Shown here: positions 7,606 through 17,785 of the stretch, in pieces
Position numbering within the stretch: position 1 is the first letter of the stretch
Layout of the letters: every line of letters starts with the position of its first letter
Source: JAJZQZ01 sp963790415
Lineage (GTDB): Bacteria > Actinomycetota > Thermoleophilia > RBG-16-64-13
Length of the DNA: 64,000 nt
Direction of reading: 5' to 3'
Assembly: GCA_963790415.1 (NCBI GenBank)
Contig: CAWBOK010000001.1
Span: forward strand, 372,001 to 436,000
Made by a program: the position numbers and the translations under genes
The notes under the pieces: generated by a model
What the model was told of the DNA's origin: nothing
The model's input: only the letters and a program-made list of their open reading frames with translations
Databases searched by the model: none

Positions 7606-10414
7606 ATGCAAGTTCGATTCACTCTGAACGGCTCGCCGATCGAGCCGGATGTCCAACCGGACACTGCGCTTCTTCAGTATCTGAGAGAAGTCGCCGGTCT
7701 GATGGGAACGAAGAACGGGTGCGGGCAGGGGCATTGCGGGGCCTGCACGGTGCTTGTCGACGACCGGCCCACTCGGGCGTGCCTGGTGCGCGTCTCGCAG
7801 CTGGAAGGGCGTACCGTCGAGACCATCGAGGGACTTGCCCCGGCGGGCGACCTGCATCCCATCCAGGCGGCCTTCCTCGCCGCGGGCGCCGTACAGTGCG
7901 GCTTCTGCACCCCGGGGTTCGTCATGGCCACGAAAGGCCTTCTGCTGCGGCACCCGTACCCGACCGAGGATCAGATCCGCGAGGGTCTGCGCCACAACAT
8001 CTGCCGGTGCACGGGCTACGTGAAGATCCTCGATGCCGTCCGGTTAGCGGCACGGCGCACGAGCGGCACGGGCGAGCCCGACGGCGCGCGCGTCCCCGGC
8101 GGCGCCGACACGGCGACCGGTCTGGGCGCCTCGGTCGCCGACCTCGAGGGAGTCGACAAGGCGCAAGGATCGCTCGTCGTTCGCCGACGACCTCTCCGCG
8201 CCGGGCATGCTCCACGCCGCCGTCACCTGGAGCGCCCACCCCCACGCCGAGATCCTGGAGATCGACAGCGCCGCGGCTCGGTCGATGCCGGGCGTTCGCG
8301 CCGTCCTCACCGCCGCCGACGTGCCCGGCCACAACGGCATGGGTTCGCTCAAGCCCGACCAACCGGTACTCTGCTCCGACCGCGTGCGCTACGTGGGAGA
8401 CGCCGTGGCCCTTGTCGTAGCCGACACCCAAGCGGCCGCGCGCGGCGCGGCCGACGCCGTCACGGTGGCCTACCGCGAGCTCCCGGGGGTCTTCTCACCC
8501 ACCGCGGGGTTGGCGTCGGAGGCGCCGCAGCTTCATGATGGCGGCAACGTGTGCAAACACCTGGTACACGAGGTGGGAGACGCCGTCGCGGCCTTGACCC
8601 GCGCGGCCGTCGTGGTGCGAGGCCACTTCGAGACTCCCTTCGTGGAACACGCCTACCTGGAACCCGAATCGGCCCTGGCCCAACCAGACGGCGACGGCGG
8701 CATCTTCCTCCGCGCACCGACCCAGTTCCCCTTCGAGCTCCGGCGCCAGCTGGCGGCGATGCTCGACGTGACAGAGGAACAGGTGCGCGTGACCTGCACA
8801 CCTCTTGGCGGCGCCTTCGGCAGCAAACTCGACAACACGGTAGAGGCCCTCACCTGCCTGGCCGCTCACCTGCTCCAGCGGCCTGTGAAACTGACCTTGA
8901 GCCGGCCGGAGTCCATCCGGATGAGCACCAAACGCCACGCCTACGAACTCGACTACACCGTCGGCCTCGACGCCGAAGGGCGGATCCTGGCCGTAGACGC
9001 CTCGCTGCTGTCGGACGCCGGGCCATACACCGCTCTCAGTCCCCGCGTGATCGATCAGGCGTGCATCTTCTCCTGCGGGCCGTACCGCGTGCCCAACCTG
9101 CGCGTAGAGGGATGGGCCGTCCACACGAACAACGCCAACGGGAGCGCCTTCCGCGGCTTCGGCATCAACCAGGCCGCCGTGGCCATCGAAAGTCTCCTCG
9201 ATGAGGCCGCCGGTCGGCTCGGGCTCGATCCCTTCGACATCCGGTTGCGCAACGCCCTGGAAGTGGGAGACGCCACCATCTCGGGCGAGATCCTCCGGGC
9301 CAGCGTCGCGACCATCGCTACCATCACCGCCGCCAGGGACGCCCTGGCGCGGCAGCTTCCCGCCCTGTCCGCTCGGGCCCGGCCGGGTTGGCGAATGGGC
9401 ATCGGCGTAGCGAGCGGCTTCAAGAACGTGGGAGCCGGCAAAGGGAAGGTGGACGACGCCGGGGCGATACTCTCGCTGCAGCCCGACGGCCGCATCCTGG
9501 TGCGGGCATCGGCCGTGGAGATGGGACAGGGGATCCGCACCGCCCTGCTGCAGATCGCGGGCGAGGTATTACGTCTGCCCACCGAGCGCTTCGACCTGGT
9601 CACGGGCGACACGGCCCGCACCATCCGCCACGGCGGCGCGGTGGGCGAACGGCAGACCCTGATCGCCGGGCGGGCCATGGAACGTGCCGCCTCCCAGTTC
9701 GCCGACGCCGTGCTGAGCCGGGCCGCGGCATTGACCGCGCGGCCCCGGACCGAACTGAAGCTGGATGGTGCGACCATCCGCGCCGTCACCGGGCAGGCGG
9801 TGCTCACCCTCGAGGACCTCGCCGAGCAGCTCGCCCGCCTGGGCGAGGAACTCGAGGTCACCTACTACCACGTGGCTCCGACCACATATGCTCTAGCCGA
9901 CGAGGAAGCCCGGCGCTCGGTGCCGCCGGAGGAGTACCGCAACTATCCGGCCTACGCCTACGCTACGCAGGCCGCCGTCGTGGAGGTGGAGGAGGCCACC
10001 GGTAAGGTCCGCGTTCTGAAGATCATCGCCGCGCACGATTGCGGTCGGGCTATCAATCCGCAGAAGATCGAGGGCCAGATCGAAGGCAGCTGCCTGCAGG
10101 GTCTGGGCTATGCCCTCTCCGAAGCCTACCGCCTCGAGAACGGCCTGCCGGTGACGCGCACCTACCGTGAGCTCGGCGTGCCCAGCATCCTCGCCACCCC
10201 GGAGATCGAGGTGATCCTCATCGAAGACCCCGAGCCGAGCGGTCCCTTCGGCGCCAAAGGCATCTCGGAGGTGGCCACCGTGCCGGTGACGCCGGCCATC
10301 CTGAACGCGATCTCCGACGCCACCGGGGTGCGGGTGACCACGCTGCCCGCCGACCCCGCCCGCATCCGTGCGGGCATGCGGATCACGCCGCCACACTGGT
10401 GGAACCCGGCGTAG
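7606..10414 (+). CDS. Mop-type molybdenum hydroxylase, fused 2Fe-2S and Mo domains, one frameshift
   Basis: A xanthine dehydrogenase/aldehyde oxidoreductase family enzyme. The N-terminal ~160 residues bind two [2Fe-2S] clusters: GCGQGHCGACTVL with a later Cys, then QCGFCTPGF and ICRCTGY. The rest is the molybdopterin domain, including GGAFGSK, AFRGFG, the Mo-proximal GAKGISE glutamate and HDCGRAINP. There is no FAD domain, so the layout matches Desulfovibrio-type aldehyde oxidoreductase (about 900 residues). The frame shifts by +1 near 8175-8190, between GVDKAQGSL and FADDLSAPGMLHA; removing one base gives about 935 continuous residues. The ATG at 7606 has GAGGT 6 nt upstream. Selenium-dependent Mo hydroxylases share this fusion layout; whether this one is such an enzyme cannot be decided here. 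Confidence 0.85.
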
Positions 10415-10536
10415 GCCGAACGCGGCCCGCCGCGCACGCTACCGCCGGCGCGACGGTGGTCGGGTCGCCGCCGTTTGGCTCCCGCCCTTCTGGGTGACAC
10501 TGTAGGGGTCTCGGCAGCCGAACAGGAGAGCCCGCA

Positions 10537-11494
10537 TTGATCTCAGGCGATCGCAGCATCCACGTTGAGCGACTCAGCCGCAGCTTCAACGAACTCAAAG
10601 CCGTCGATGACGTCGATCTGGAGGTCCCGTCGGGCGAGATATTCGGCTTCTTGGGACCCAACGGAGCCGGCAAGACCACCCTGGTGCGCATGCTCACCAC
10701 CATCCTCGCGCCCACGGCGGGACGCGCCACGGTGGCAGGATTCGACGTCGTGAAGCAGGCCAACAGCGTGAGGGACGCCATCGGCGTCGCCCTTCAGGAT
10801 GTGGGCCTGGACCCCATCATGACCGGTGGGGAGTTGCTCACCCTCCACGCCCGCCTGTTCGGAGCTTCAGGCTCCGAGGCCGACGACATCGCAACCCGGC
10901 TGCTCCGCACCGTCGGTCTCGACGACGTCGATCCGAAGAAGCAGGTGAAGCAGTACTCGGGCGGGATGAAGCGCCGCCTCGACTTGGCCATGGCCCTGGT
11001 GCACGAGCCGCGCGTGCTCTTCTTGGACGAACCCACCACCGGCCTGGACCCGGTCAGCCGCACGGATATCTGGAACGAGGTGCGTCGCCTGAACACCGAG
11101 CAGGGCGTCACCATCTTCCTCACCACGCAGTATCTCGAGGAGGCCGACCGCCTGGCCGACCGCGTGGCCATCATCAACCGGGGCAAGATCGTGGCCCTCG
11201 GGACCCCCCGACGAACTCAAGAAGGAGATCGGCGAAGAGGTGGTGTCTCTGACCTTCGAGACCGCGGAACTGGCCGAGAAGGCGCAGTCCGTTCTCGCCC
11301 CCCTGGCCCCCGTCATCCAGAGGAGCGGTCGTGAGTTGTCGCTCTACCTCGCGGCGGCGGCGCCGGTGATACCGGAACTGGTGAGGTCTTTGGACCAAGC
11401 CTCCGTCCCGTTGTCCGGCCTGACGCTGAGCCGGCCGACTCTAGACGACGTGTTCCTGCGGGCGACCGGCGAACGCATCGAGGTGGCCGGATGA
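10537..11494 (+). CDS. ABC exporter ATPase, DrrA-like, one frameshift
   Basis: An ATP-binding subunit of a DrrA/daunorubicin-type ABC exporter. Walker A is GPNGAGKTT, the signature is QYSGGMKRRL, Walker B is VLFLDEPTTGLDP, and the C-terminal domain ends PTLDDVFLRATGE. The TTG start at 10537 has GGAG about 8 nt upstream. The frame shifts at the six-C run near 11207 (after VALGTP); removing one C restores DELKKEIGEEVVSLTFE and a protein of about 318 residues. The homopolymer location suggests a sequencing insertion. The next gene starts within its stop (ATGA), so ATPase and permease are coupled. Confidence 0.88.
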
Positions 11495-12255
11495 CCGACG
11501 TGCTCCTGATACTCCAGCGCGCGTTGCGCACCTCTCTGCGCGAACCGATCGCCCTCATCCCGAACGTCGTGATCAGCGTGTTCTTCCTGTTCGTCTACAA
11601 CGCCGGACTCTCGCCGGTGGCCGACCTGCCGGGCTTCCACGGATCGTACCTGGGCTTCATACTCCCGGTCGCGATCGTGTCCGCGGCGGTGGGTGGCGCC
11701 GGTTCCGCGGGGCAGGCCCTCATCCGGGACCTCGAGTCGGGTTACTTCACCAAGCTTCTCCTGACTCCCACCAAGCGTCTGGCCATCGTCTGGGGGCCCA
11801 TGATCGCCGGCGCTATCATCCTGGTGGCGCAGGTCATCCTGATCCTCGTGCTGGCGCTGCTGATGGGACTCAAATGCCAGACGGGACCTCTCGGGCTGCT
11901 CGCGGTGGTGGGTTACGCCTTCCTCTGGGGCATGGCGTTCGCCGGCTACGCGGTCTTCACCGCCCTGCGCACCAAGAACTCGGCGGCGGCACAGGCGGCC
12001 ACCTTGGCCTTCTTCCCGCTGATCTTCTTGTCGGCCACCTTCGTGCCGCTGGAGTTCATCCAGAGCGGGTGGTTGAAGGTTGCCGCCACCATCAACCCGA
12101 CCACGTATGTGTTCGAAGCCATGCGCAGTCTTCTGCTGAACGGCTGGCAGTTCCGACCACTGGCGATAGGCCTGGCCGTGGTGCTGGGCCTCGCCACCCT
12201 GACGGGGGGACTGGCTCTCTACGAAGCCCGGCGGGCGACCCGGCTGGGAACCTAG
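11491..12255 (+). CDS. ABC-2 type permease
   Basis: A 254-residue integral membrane protein with about six hydrophobic segments, typical of ABC-2/DrrB permeases. The start overlaps the ATPase stop by 4 nt. It would form the membrane part of the exporter with the upstream ATPase; the substrate is unknown (drugs, lipids or polysaccharide precursors are usual). Its TAG stop codon at 12253-12255 is the first TAG of a dispersed-repeat end (TAGGAGGCTGTTGAA), so the repeat abuts or has replaced the original stop. Confidence 0.88.
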   Translation: MTDVLLILQRALRTSLREPIALIPNVVISVFFLFVYNAGLSPVADLPGFHGSYLGFILPVAIVSAAVGGAGSAGQALIRDLESGYFTKLLLTPTKRLAIVWGPMIAGAIILVAQVILILVLALLMGLKCQTGPLGLLAVVGYAFLWGMAFAGYAVFTALRTKNSAAAQAATLAFFPLIFLSATFVPLEFIQSGWLKVAATINPTTYVFEAMRSLLLNGWQFRPLAIGLAVVLGLATLTGGLALYEARRATRLGT

Positions 12256-12290
12256 GAGGCTGTTGAAGATCGAAGACTTGGCCCCCGGAA
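12252..12290 (-). repeat. Solo end of the ~167-bp dispersed palindromic element
   Basis: The sequence from CTAGGAGGCTGTTGAAGA through TCGAAGACTTGGCCCCC matches the terminal ~39 bp of the full element copy at 28087-28254 with only a few differences, and on the opposite strand the end of the copy at 17618-17785. The rest of the element is missing. It begins exactly at the stop codon of the ABC permease. Confidence 0.75.
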
Positions 12291-12394
12291 GCCTCCCTGG
12301 GCCGGCCGGAGTGCGCTATGCTGACGCCGTGAGCACGTCGCGTCACCCGAACGAGGTGGCCGATCTGACGGGAACCGACACGAGGGAGACGTAG

Positions 12395-12472
12395 GTGAAC
12401 AAGCCGAACAGGGTAGTCCAGCGCAAGCATCGCAAGAAGAAGGGCAAGAAGGTTTCCCTAAGGAACCAATAG
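12395..12472 (+). CDS. 25-residue highly basic peptide gene (candidate)
   Basis: A GTG-started frame encodes VNKPNRVVQRKHRKKKGKKV plus five residues, ending TAG. Thirteen of 25 residues are Lys, Arg or His. GAGGGAG sits about 6 nt before the start, a good ribosome site. Size and composition recall the tiny basic ribosome-associated proteins of actinobacteria (bS22/bL37 class), but I do not recognise a specific family. It lies alone in a 306-bp gap between the ABC permease and the NmrA-like gene; the rest of that gap holds a repeat end and otherwise nothing I can name. Moderate confidence that it is expressed. Confidence 0.5.
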   Translation: MNKPNRVVQRKHRKKKGKKVSLRNQ

Positions 12473-12561
12473 TCCGACGTTGAAGGGTCCGCCCGGCGCG
12501 AGCGACGGCGGGCCCAACGCAGCGGTCCTCCCGGTGCGATCGGCGGTGGGCCCGGCCGCGA

Positions 12562-13518
12562 TCAGCGCACGTCCGGCTGCTCCGCCAGCACACGCTGCAC
12601 CGCTTCCTCATAGCCCACCGGAGTGAAGGGGAAGATCTCGCGGGCGGCCGGATCGTGCACCACGACTTCGGTCTTCAGCCCCTCGATGAGCGGGTGGGCG
12701 ATGGAAGCCGGGATGGGCGTCACAAGATCGACCCAGTAGGCGGATAGGGTCGGCGTGAGGACCGGAACCGGGATGAGCCAACGGCGGAGTCCACGAAGAC
12801 GCGCGTAGCGGGTGATCATCTGGCCGTAGGTGAGCACGTCGGCGCCGCCGATCTCGAGCACCCGTCCCACCGAACCGGGCATGTCGAGCGCGTCGACGAG
12901 GTAGCGAACGACGTCGTCCTCGGCGATGGGCTGCACGCGGGTGCTCACCCAACGCGGGGTGATCATCACCGGGAGTCTCTCCGAGAGATAGCGCACCATC
13001 CGGAAGGAGAGACTGCCTGCACCCACGATCACCGCGGCCCGGAACTCCGTCACCGGCACGCCGTGGGTCGACAGCGCCCGGCCGGTCTCCTGTCGGCTCG
13101 CGAGATGCTCGCTCAGGTCGGCCCCCTCCTGACCCAGCCCTCCCAGGTAGATGATGCGGCCGACGCCCTGCTCCTTGGCCACCAGCGCGGTGTTGGAGGC
13201 CGCGTGTCTATCCCGCTGGGCGAAGTCGGCCCCGCCGCCCGCACCCATCGAATGCACCAGGTAGTACAACGCGTCCATGCCGGCGAAGGCGGGCGGCAAC
13301 GTGTCGAGCTGCAGCGCGTCGCCCTCCACGACCTCGACTCGGCCCGCCCAAGGTTGGCGTGAAAGCTTGGAGCGGTCGCGGACGAGGCAACGCACGTGGA
13401 AGCCGGCTTCCAGTAGCCGCGGGACTATGAGGCCACCGATGTATCCGGTGGCCCCCATCACGAGAATGCGGCGCGCAGGCGCCTCCGCCGGTTCCGCGTC
13501 AGCGCTGACAGGATCCAT
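12562..13518 (-). CDS. NAD(P)-binding NmrA-like / nucleoside-diphosphate-sugar epimerase-like protein
   Basis: About 318 residues from the ATG at 13518, which has GGGAGGG 9 nt upstream; the longer frame upstream is non-coding. A Rossmann motif VMGATGYIGGLIVPRLL lies near residue 20, followed by YYLVHSMG in place of an active-site Tyr-x3-Lys. This pattern is typical of atypical SDRs annotated as NAD(P)H-binding, NmrA-like or DUF2867-associated proteins. It is probably soluble or peripheral. No substrate can be proposed. It is divergent from the small coiled-coil gene and ppx. Confidence 0.8.
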   Translation of the reverse strand: MDPVSADAEPAEAPARRILVMGATGYIGGLIVPRLLEAGFHVRCLVRDRSKLSRQPWAGRVEVVEGDALQLDTLPPAFAGMDALYYLVHSMGAGGGADFAQRDRHAASNTALVAKEQGVGRIIYLGGLGQEGADLSEHLASRQETGRALSTHGVPVTEFRAAVIVGAGSLSFRMVRYLSERLPVMITPRWVSTRVQPIAEDDVVRYLVDALDMPGSVGRVLEIGGADVLTYGQMITRYARLRGLRRWLIPVPVLTPTLSAYWVDLVTPIPASIAHPLIEGLKTEVVVHDPAAREIFPFTPVGYEEAVQRVLAEQPDVR

Positions 13519-13640
13519 GTCGCAGCCCTCCCGAGCGGTGTGAATGAGAAACCTATCTCCCCCCAGGGGCGCCGCTCCTAACCCCGGCCCTCCGAGCGAT
13601 ATACTGTCAGCGCGATGTCGCCACCAGCAGAAAGCCCAGG

Positions 13641-13877
13641 ATGCCCGTAGAGCGCATCGAAGAGATCCTCGATCGCCTGGCCGAGATGGAGCATGCTCTT
13701 CCCGGCCTGCGCGAACGCTCCCCCGCGGGTGCGGCATACGCCGAGAAGGAACTCCGGGCCCTCATCACCGAGTGCCGCGACGAACGCGACCGCTGGCAGT
13801 CGGCCCTCGTTCGCGCGCAGGCCCTGGCGGCCGAACCAAGCGGACCGGGCGATGCAACCTCCGACCCTCCCGAGTAG
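13641..13877 (+). CDS. Small acidic helical protein, function unknown
   Basis: A 78-residue protein (MPVERIEEILDRLAEMEHAL) whose first ~60 residues look like a continuous charged helix with heptad-like leucines, followed by a Gly/Pro/Ser tail. It ends 10 bp before the ppx start on the same strand, so the two are probably co-transcribed. I do not recognise a family. The start is an ATG with a weak CCAGG just upstream. Confidence 0.55.
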   Translation: MPVERIEEILDRLAEMEHALPGLRERSPAGAAYAEKELRALITECRDERDRWQSALVRAQALAAEPSGPGDATSDPPE

Positions 13878-13887
13878 CCGCGTACCC

Positions 13888-15465
13888 ATGGCGAAGGTCG
13901 TCGGCTTCATCGACATCGGCACGAACTCCATACGGCTGCTCGTGGTGAGCATCGAGGCCAACGGAGCCTACTCCACCATCACCCAACAGAAAGAGGTCGT
14001 TCGGCTCGGGGAGCGTTCGTTCGCCGACAAGCATCTTCAGCCCGCGGCGATGGACCGAGCGGTGCTGGTCTGCCGCCATTTCGCCGAACTCTCCCGCCTC
14101 CACGGGGCCGAGGAGATCGTAGCCGTGGCCACCTCGGCGACCCGCGATGCCCGCAACCAGACGGAGTTCACTGGGCGGGTGCGGAAAGAAGCGGGGCTCG
14201 AGGTCCACGTCATATCAGGCAAGGAGGAAGCCCGCCTCATCTACCGAGGGGTGGTGCGAAACCTCGAGCTGGAGGACCGTCAGGCCGTCTTCATCGACAT
14301 CGGTGGAGGCAGCACAGAGGTGACCGTCGGCGACCAGCGTCAGCATCTGTTCATGGACAGCCTCAACGTGGGAGCCATCCGCCTCACCGGGACCTTCGCG
14401 GACACGATCGACTTCGGCGGATCGGTAACACCGGCCGAGTACAAGCGGCTGCGTCAGTACGTCCGGTACTCGGCGAGCCATACGGTGCATCAGGCCCTCG
14501 CGTACCGCATCGACGCTGCGTTCGGCACCTCCGGCACCATCCTCACGCTGGCCGCCATCGCCCGCCGCACCGGGCCGGAGACCGCCGGCCCGGAAGGATC
14601 CCTCACGTTTGCAGATCTCAAGCGTGTCGCGGCCCTGCTCTGCTCGGTCGGTCTCGCGGAGCGGCAGAGCATACCGGGCCTGAGCGCCGACCGTGCCGAC
14701 ATCATCATCGCCGGAGCCGCGATACTCCACACGTTGATGCGAGATCTGGGCGTGCGGGAGATCCAGGCACTGCCCGAGAATGGGCTGCGTGAAGGCCTGC
14801 TGGTGGACTATCTGGAGCGCGCGGGCCTCGGGTCTTTAGAGTCCTCCGACCTCTCGATCAGGGAGCGGAGCGTCTTGCAGCTCGGCCGGGCATGCCGGTT
14901 CGACGAGGCCCACGGCCGGAGCGTGGCCCGATTCGCCGAGTTGCTGTTCGACAGTGCCGCCGCAGCCGGACTACACGAGCTCGGTCCGCACGAACGGGAG
15001 CTGCTACGTTACGCCGCGCTCCTGCATGACATCGGGACGTTCTTGTCGTACAGCAACCATCACCGTCACAGCTACTACCTGATCCGGAACGCCGACCTCC
15101 TCGGCTTCGATCAGTCCGACACGGCGCTGGTGGCCGTCATCGCGCTCTTCCATCGCAAGGGTCTGCCCAACGCGCGTCAACCGGAGTTCGCCGCTCTCGA
15201 CGCGACGTCCCGGTCGACCGTGCGGATGCTCGGTGCACTCCTCCGATTGGCCGAGAGCCTAGACCGCAGCCGCTCGGGCACGGTGACGGACGCCCGTCTG
15301 GTGTCCGCCCCCGACGGACACCTGGTGCTCGACCTCACCGCCGACAGCGATGCACAGTTGGAGATGTGGGGACTCGAGAACCGGGGCAAGGCGATCGAAA
15401 AGGCGTTCGGACGTCGCATCGAGGTCCGGCTGACCCAGCCCGTGGACCCCGCTCCAGCAGCGTGA
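13888..15465 (+). CDS. ppx: Exopolyphosphatase / guanosine pentaphosphatase (Ppx/GppA)
   Basis: A 525-residue protein from the ATG at 13888. The N-terminal ASKHA phosphatase domain shows GFIDIGTNSIRLLV near residue 5, the acidic site IDIGGGSTEV near 141 and the adenosine-motif region AFGTSGTI. The C-terminal half carries an HD-like domain (LLHDIGTFLSYSNHHRHS). Known Ppx/GppA enzymes hydrolyse terminal phosphate from polyphosphate or pppGpp. It faces ppk1 convergently with only 8 bp between stop codons, pairing polyphosphate breakdown and synthesis at one locus. Confidence 0.9.
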   Translation: MAKVVGFIDIGTNSIRLLVVSIEANGAYSTITQQKEVVRLGERSFADKHLQPAAMDRAVLVCRHFAELSRLHGAEEIVAVATSATRDARNQTEFTGRVRKEAGLEVHVISGKEEARLIYRGVVRNLELEDRQAVFIDIGGGSTEVTVGDQRQHLFMDSLNVGAIRLTGTFADTIDFGGSVTPAEYKRLRQYVRYSASHTVHQALAYRIDAAFGTSGTILTLAAIARRTGPETAGPEGSLTFADLKRVAALLCSVGLAERQSIPGLSADRADIIIAGAAILHTLMRDLGVREIQALPENGLREGLLVDYLERAGLGSLESSDLSIRERSVLQLGRACRFDEAHGRSVARFAELLFDSAAAAGLHELGPHERELLRYAALLHDIGTFLSYSNHHRHSYYLIRNADLLGFDQSDTALVAVIALFHRKGLPNARQPEFAALDATSRSTVRMLGALLRLAESLDRSRSGTVTDARLVSAPDGHLVLDLTADSDAQLEMWGLENRGKAIEKAFGRRIEVRLTQPVDPAPAA

Positions 15466-15473
15466 GCTGCCTC

Positions 15474-17591
15474 CTAACGCGCCTCGGCGGAAAGCAGCCA
15501 CGCCTGGCTGTCCACAGGCTCCTCGCCCGGACCGGGTGCAGCTCGCACATAGGTTCCGTCGGGCTGCATGTGCCGCGCCCGCACGTTGTCGTCGAGATAG
15601 ATCGCGAGCACGACATCGCGGAGTGTCCGCAAGATGCGCGGGTCCAGGACGGGGAAGAGAACTTCCACCCGGCGGTTGAGGTTCCGCGGCATGAGGTCGG
15701 CACTGCCCAGGTAGACCTCCTCCTCTCCGCAGTTCCAAAAGTAGTAGATGCGGCTGTGCTCGAGGAACCTCCCGATGATGCTGGTGACTCGGATGTTATC
15801 GCTCACGCCGGGGATCCCCGGGCGGAGGCAGCATATGCCCCGCACCAGAAGGTCCACCCGAACACCCGCCTGCGACGCCCGGTACAGGAGCCGGATCATT
15901 CTCCGGTCCACAAGCGCGTTCATCTTGAAGATGACGCGTGCTTCGGAGCCGCGCCGGGCGTTGTCTATCTCACGCTCGATGAGTTCCTCCACCCGGGGCC
16001 GCAGGCTCCGAGGGGCCACCAGGAAACGACGGTACTCGTCCTGAGTAGAATAGCCGGTGAGGAAGTTGAAGAAATCGGACGCGTCGGCCCCGAACTCCTC
16101 CGCGCACGTGAACAGCCCGATGTCAGTATACAAATGGGCGGTGACGGCATTGTAGTTCCCGGTCGCAAGATGCACGTAGCGCCGCAGACCATCGCCCTCC
16201 TGCCGCACGACGAGCGCTATCTTGGAGTGGGTCTTGAGCCCCAAGAGACCATAGATCACATGCACGCCCTCGGCCTCCAGCGCCCGCGCCCATTCGATGT
16301 TGCTCTCCTCGTCGAAGCGCGCTTTCAGCTCCACGAGAACCGCCACCTGCTTGCCGTTCCGGGCGGCGTTCAGAAGAGCCGCGACCACGGGCGCGTTCCG
16401 GCCCACACGGTAGAGGGTCATCTTGATAGCGAGCACCGAGGGGTCGTTGGAGGCCGCGGTGAGGAAATCGATGACCGGAAGGAACGAGTCGAAGGGGTGG
16501 TGGAGCAGGATGTCGCGCCTGCGTATGACGGCGAACAGGTCCTCCTCCTCGAGATCGTGAAGGCCCGCGGGCACGCCCGGCACGAACGGAGCATCCTTGA
16601 GATCGGGTCGATCGAGGTCCTGGAGGCCGGTCAGACCGCTTATGGCCAGCGGTGAATCGGTGGCATACATGTCTTCCGGCCCCACCTCCAGGTTCTCCAG
16701 CAGGAGGGAGCGGATCCGCTCGGGCATGGCCCGTTCAACCGTCAGCCGCGTCACCGAGGCGAACCGCCGCTGGTGCACCCCCCGCTCGATCATCTCCAGC
16801 AGGTCCTCGGCTTCGAGTTCCTGGATGACGAGCTCGGCGTTGCGGGTGATACGGAAGGCGTACGACTCTTTGACCCGCATACCCGGAAACAGCTGACCAA
16901 GATTAGCTGCGATGACCTCTTCCAACATGACGAACCATACCTCGTTCGACAGCTCCCCCGCCGGAGGGCCGGCCGCCGGTTCCGGGACGGTCATGAGCCG
17001 CGGCAGCGCCGCCGGGACCTTGAGCCGGGCGAAACGCTCGTCTCCTTGGTCGTCTTCCACGACCACGGCGAGGTTCAAGCTCAGGTTCGAGATGTGGGGG
17101 AACGGTCGCCCAGGGTCCACGGCCAGCGGCGTCAGCACGGGGAACACGACATCGACGAAGAACCTATCGGCCGTCTCCTTCTGCCTTCGGTCGAGTTGTG
17201 AGTAGCCCAGAATGTGGACGCCGGCTGCGTCTAGAAGGGGCAGCAGACCCAAGAGGCACGCGCGCGAGCGGTCCATCAACGCCAGGGCGCGTGGGCGAAC
17301 AAGGGCGAGTTGCTCCGAAGGCGTCAGACCATCGACAGAGATCTCCACTACTCCCGCTTCGATCTGCTGCTTGAGTCCCCCCACCCGGACCATGAAGAAC
17401 TCGCCCAGGTTCGAGGCGACGATGGTGAGGAACTTGGCCCGCTCCAACAGAGGATTGGACGCGTCCTCCGCTTCCGCCAACACCCGTTCCTGGAAACTGA
17501 GCAGGCTCAATTCCCGGTTCACATACAGCCGGCGGTCGTCAAGATCCGCGGGTTCCGCCAGTTCGAACTGCGAGGTCACGTCGACATCCAT
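15474..17591 (-). CDS. ppk1: Polyphosphate kinase 1
   Basis: About 705 residues of a PPK1-type kinase that reversibly transfers the ATP gamma-phosphate to polyphosphate. The N-terminus has DDRRLYVNRELSLLSFQERVL, the usual PPK1 N-domain opening. The catalytic histidine lies in GLLGLKTHSKIALV and the second conserved histidine in GRFLEHSRIYYF; the nucleotide-site Arg is in LKARFDEESN. Start: the ATG at 17600 directly abuts GGGAGG and is too close, so the ATG at 17591 is preferred. The open frame beyond 17600 is repeat sequence. A full dispersed repeat (17618-17785) lies immediately upstream and would separate the gene from any more distal promoter. Confidence 0.92.
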   Translation of the reverse strand: MDVDVTSQFELAEPADLDDRRLYVNRELSLLSFQERVLAEAEDASNPLLERAKFLTIVASNLGEFFMVRVGGLKQQIEAGVVEISVDGLTPSEQLALVRPRALALMDRSRACLLGLLPLLDAAGVHILGYSQLDRRQKETADRFFVDVVFPVLTPLAVDPGRPFPHISNLSLNLAVVVEDDQGDERFARLKVPAALPRLMTVPEPAAGPPAGELSNEVWFVMLEEVIAANLGQLFPGMRVKESYAFRITRNAELVIQELEAEDLLEMIERGVHQRRFASVTRLTVERAMPERIRSLLLENLEVGPEDMYATDSPLAISGLTGLQDLDRPDLKDAPFVPGVPAGLHDLEEEDLFAVIRRRDILLHHPFDSFLPVIDFLTAASNDPSVLAIKMTLYRVGRNAPVVAALLNAARNGKQVAVLVELKARFDEESNIEWARALEAEGVHVIYGLLGLKTHSKIALVVRQEGDGLRRYVHLATGNYNAVTAHLYTDIGLFTCAEEFGADASDFFNFLTGYSTQDEYRRFLVAPRSLRPRVEELIEREIDNARRGSEARVIFKMNALVDRRMIRLLYRASQAGVRVDLLVRGICCLRPGIPGVSDNIRVTSIIGRFLEHSRIYYFWNCGEEEVYLGSADLMPRNLNRRVEVLFPVLDPRILRTLRDVVLAIYLDDNVRARHMQPDGTYVRAAPGPGEEPVDSQAWLLSAEAR

Positions 17592-17617
17592 GAGGGTCAT
17601 GCCTCCCTTGTGAGTTC

Positions 17618-17785
17618 CTAGCAGGCTGCTGAATAGCGACGCTTCGCCATCAGGGCGCTTGCGCTGAGCGTGAGACAAGGACGCAGGAAGCGCTCGTAGC
17701 AGCGCTACGTGCGCGACCGAGGACGCCGTATCGCGCCGTCCAGTGCGTTCTGGGGGCCAAGGCTTCGATTTTCAGCAGCCTCCTA
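17618..17785 (+). repeat. Full copy A of the ~167-bp dispersed palindromic element
   Basis: Ends are inverted repeats: CTAGCAGGCTGCTGAA at the left and TTCAGCAGCCTCCTA at the right. The interior contains GACGCTTCGCC, AAGGACGCAGG, the small hairpin CGTAGC-AGC-GCTACG and GGGGCCAAGGCTTCGATTT, all shared with the copies at 28087-28254 (reverse orientation) and 37981-38147. The right end overlaps the stop codon of the penicillin acylase-like gene; the left end lies just upstream of ppk1. Confidence 0.9.
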
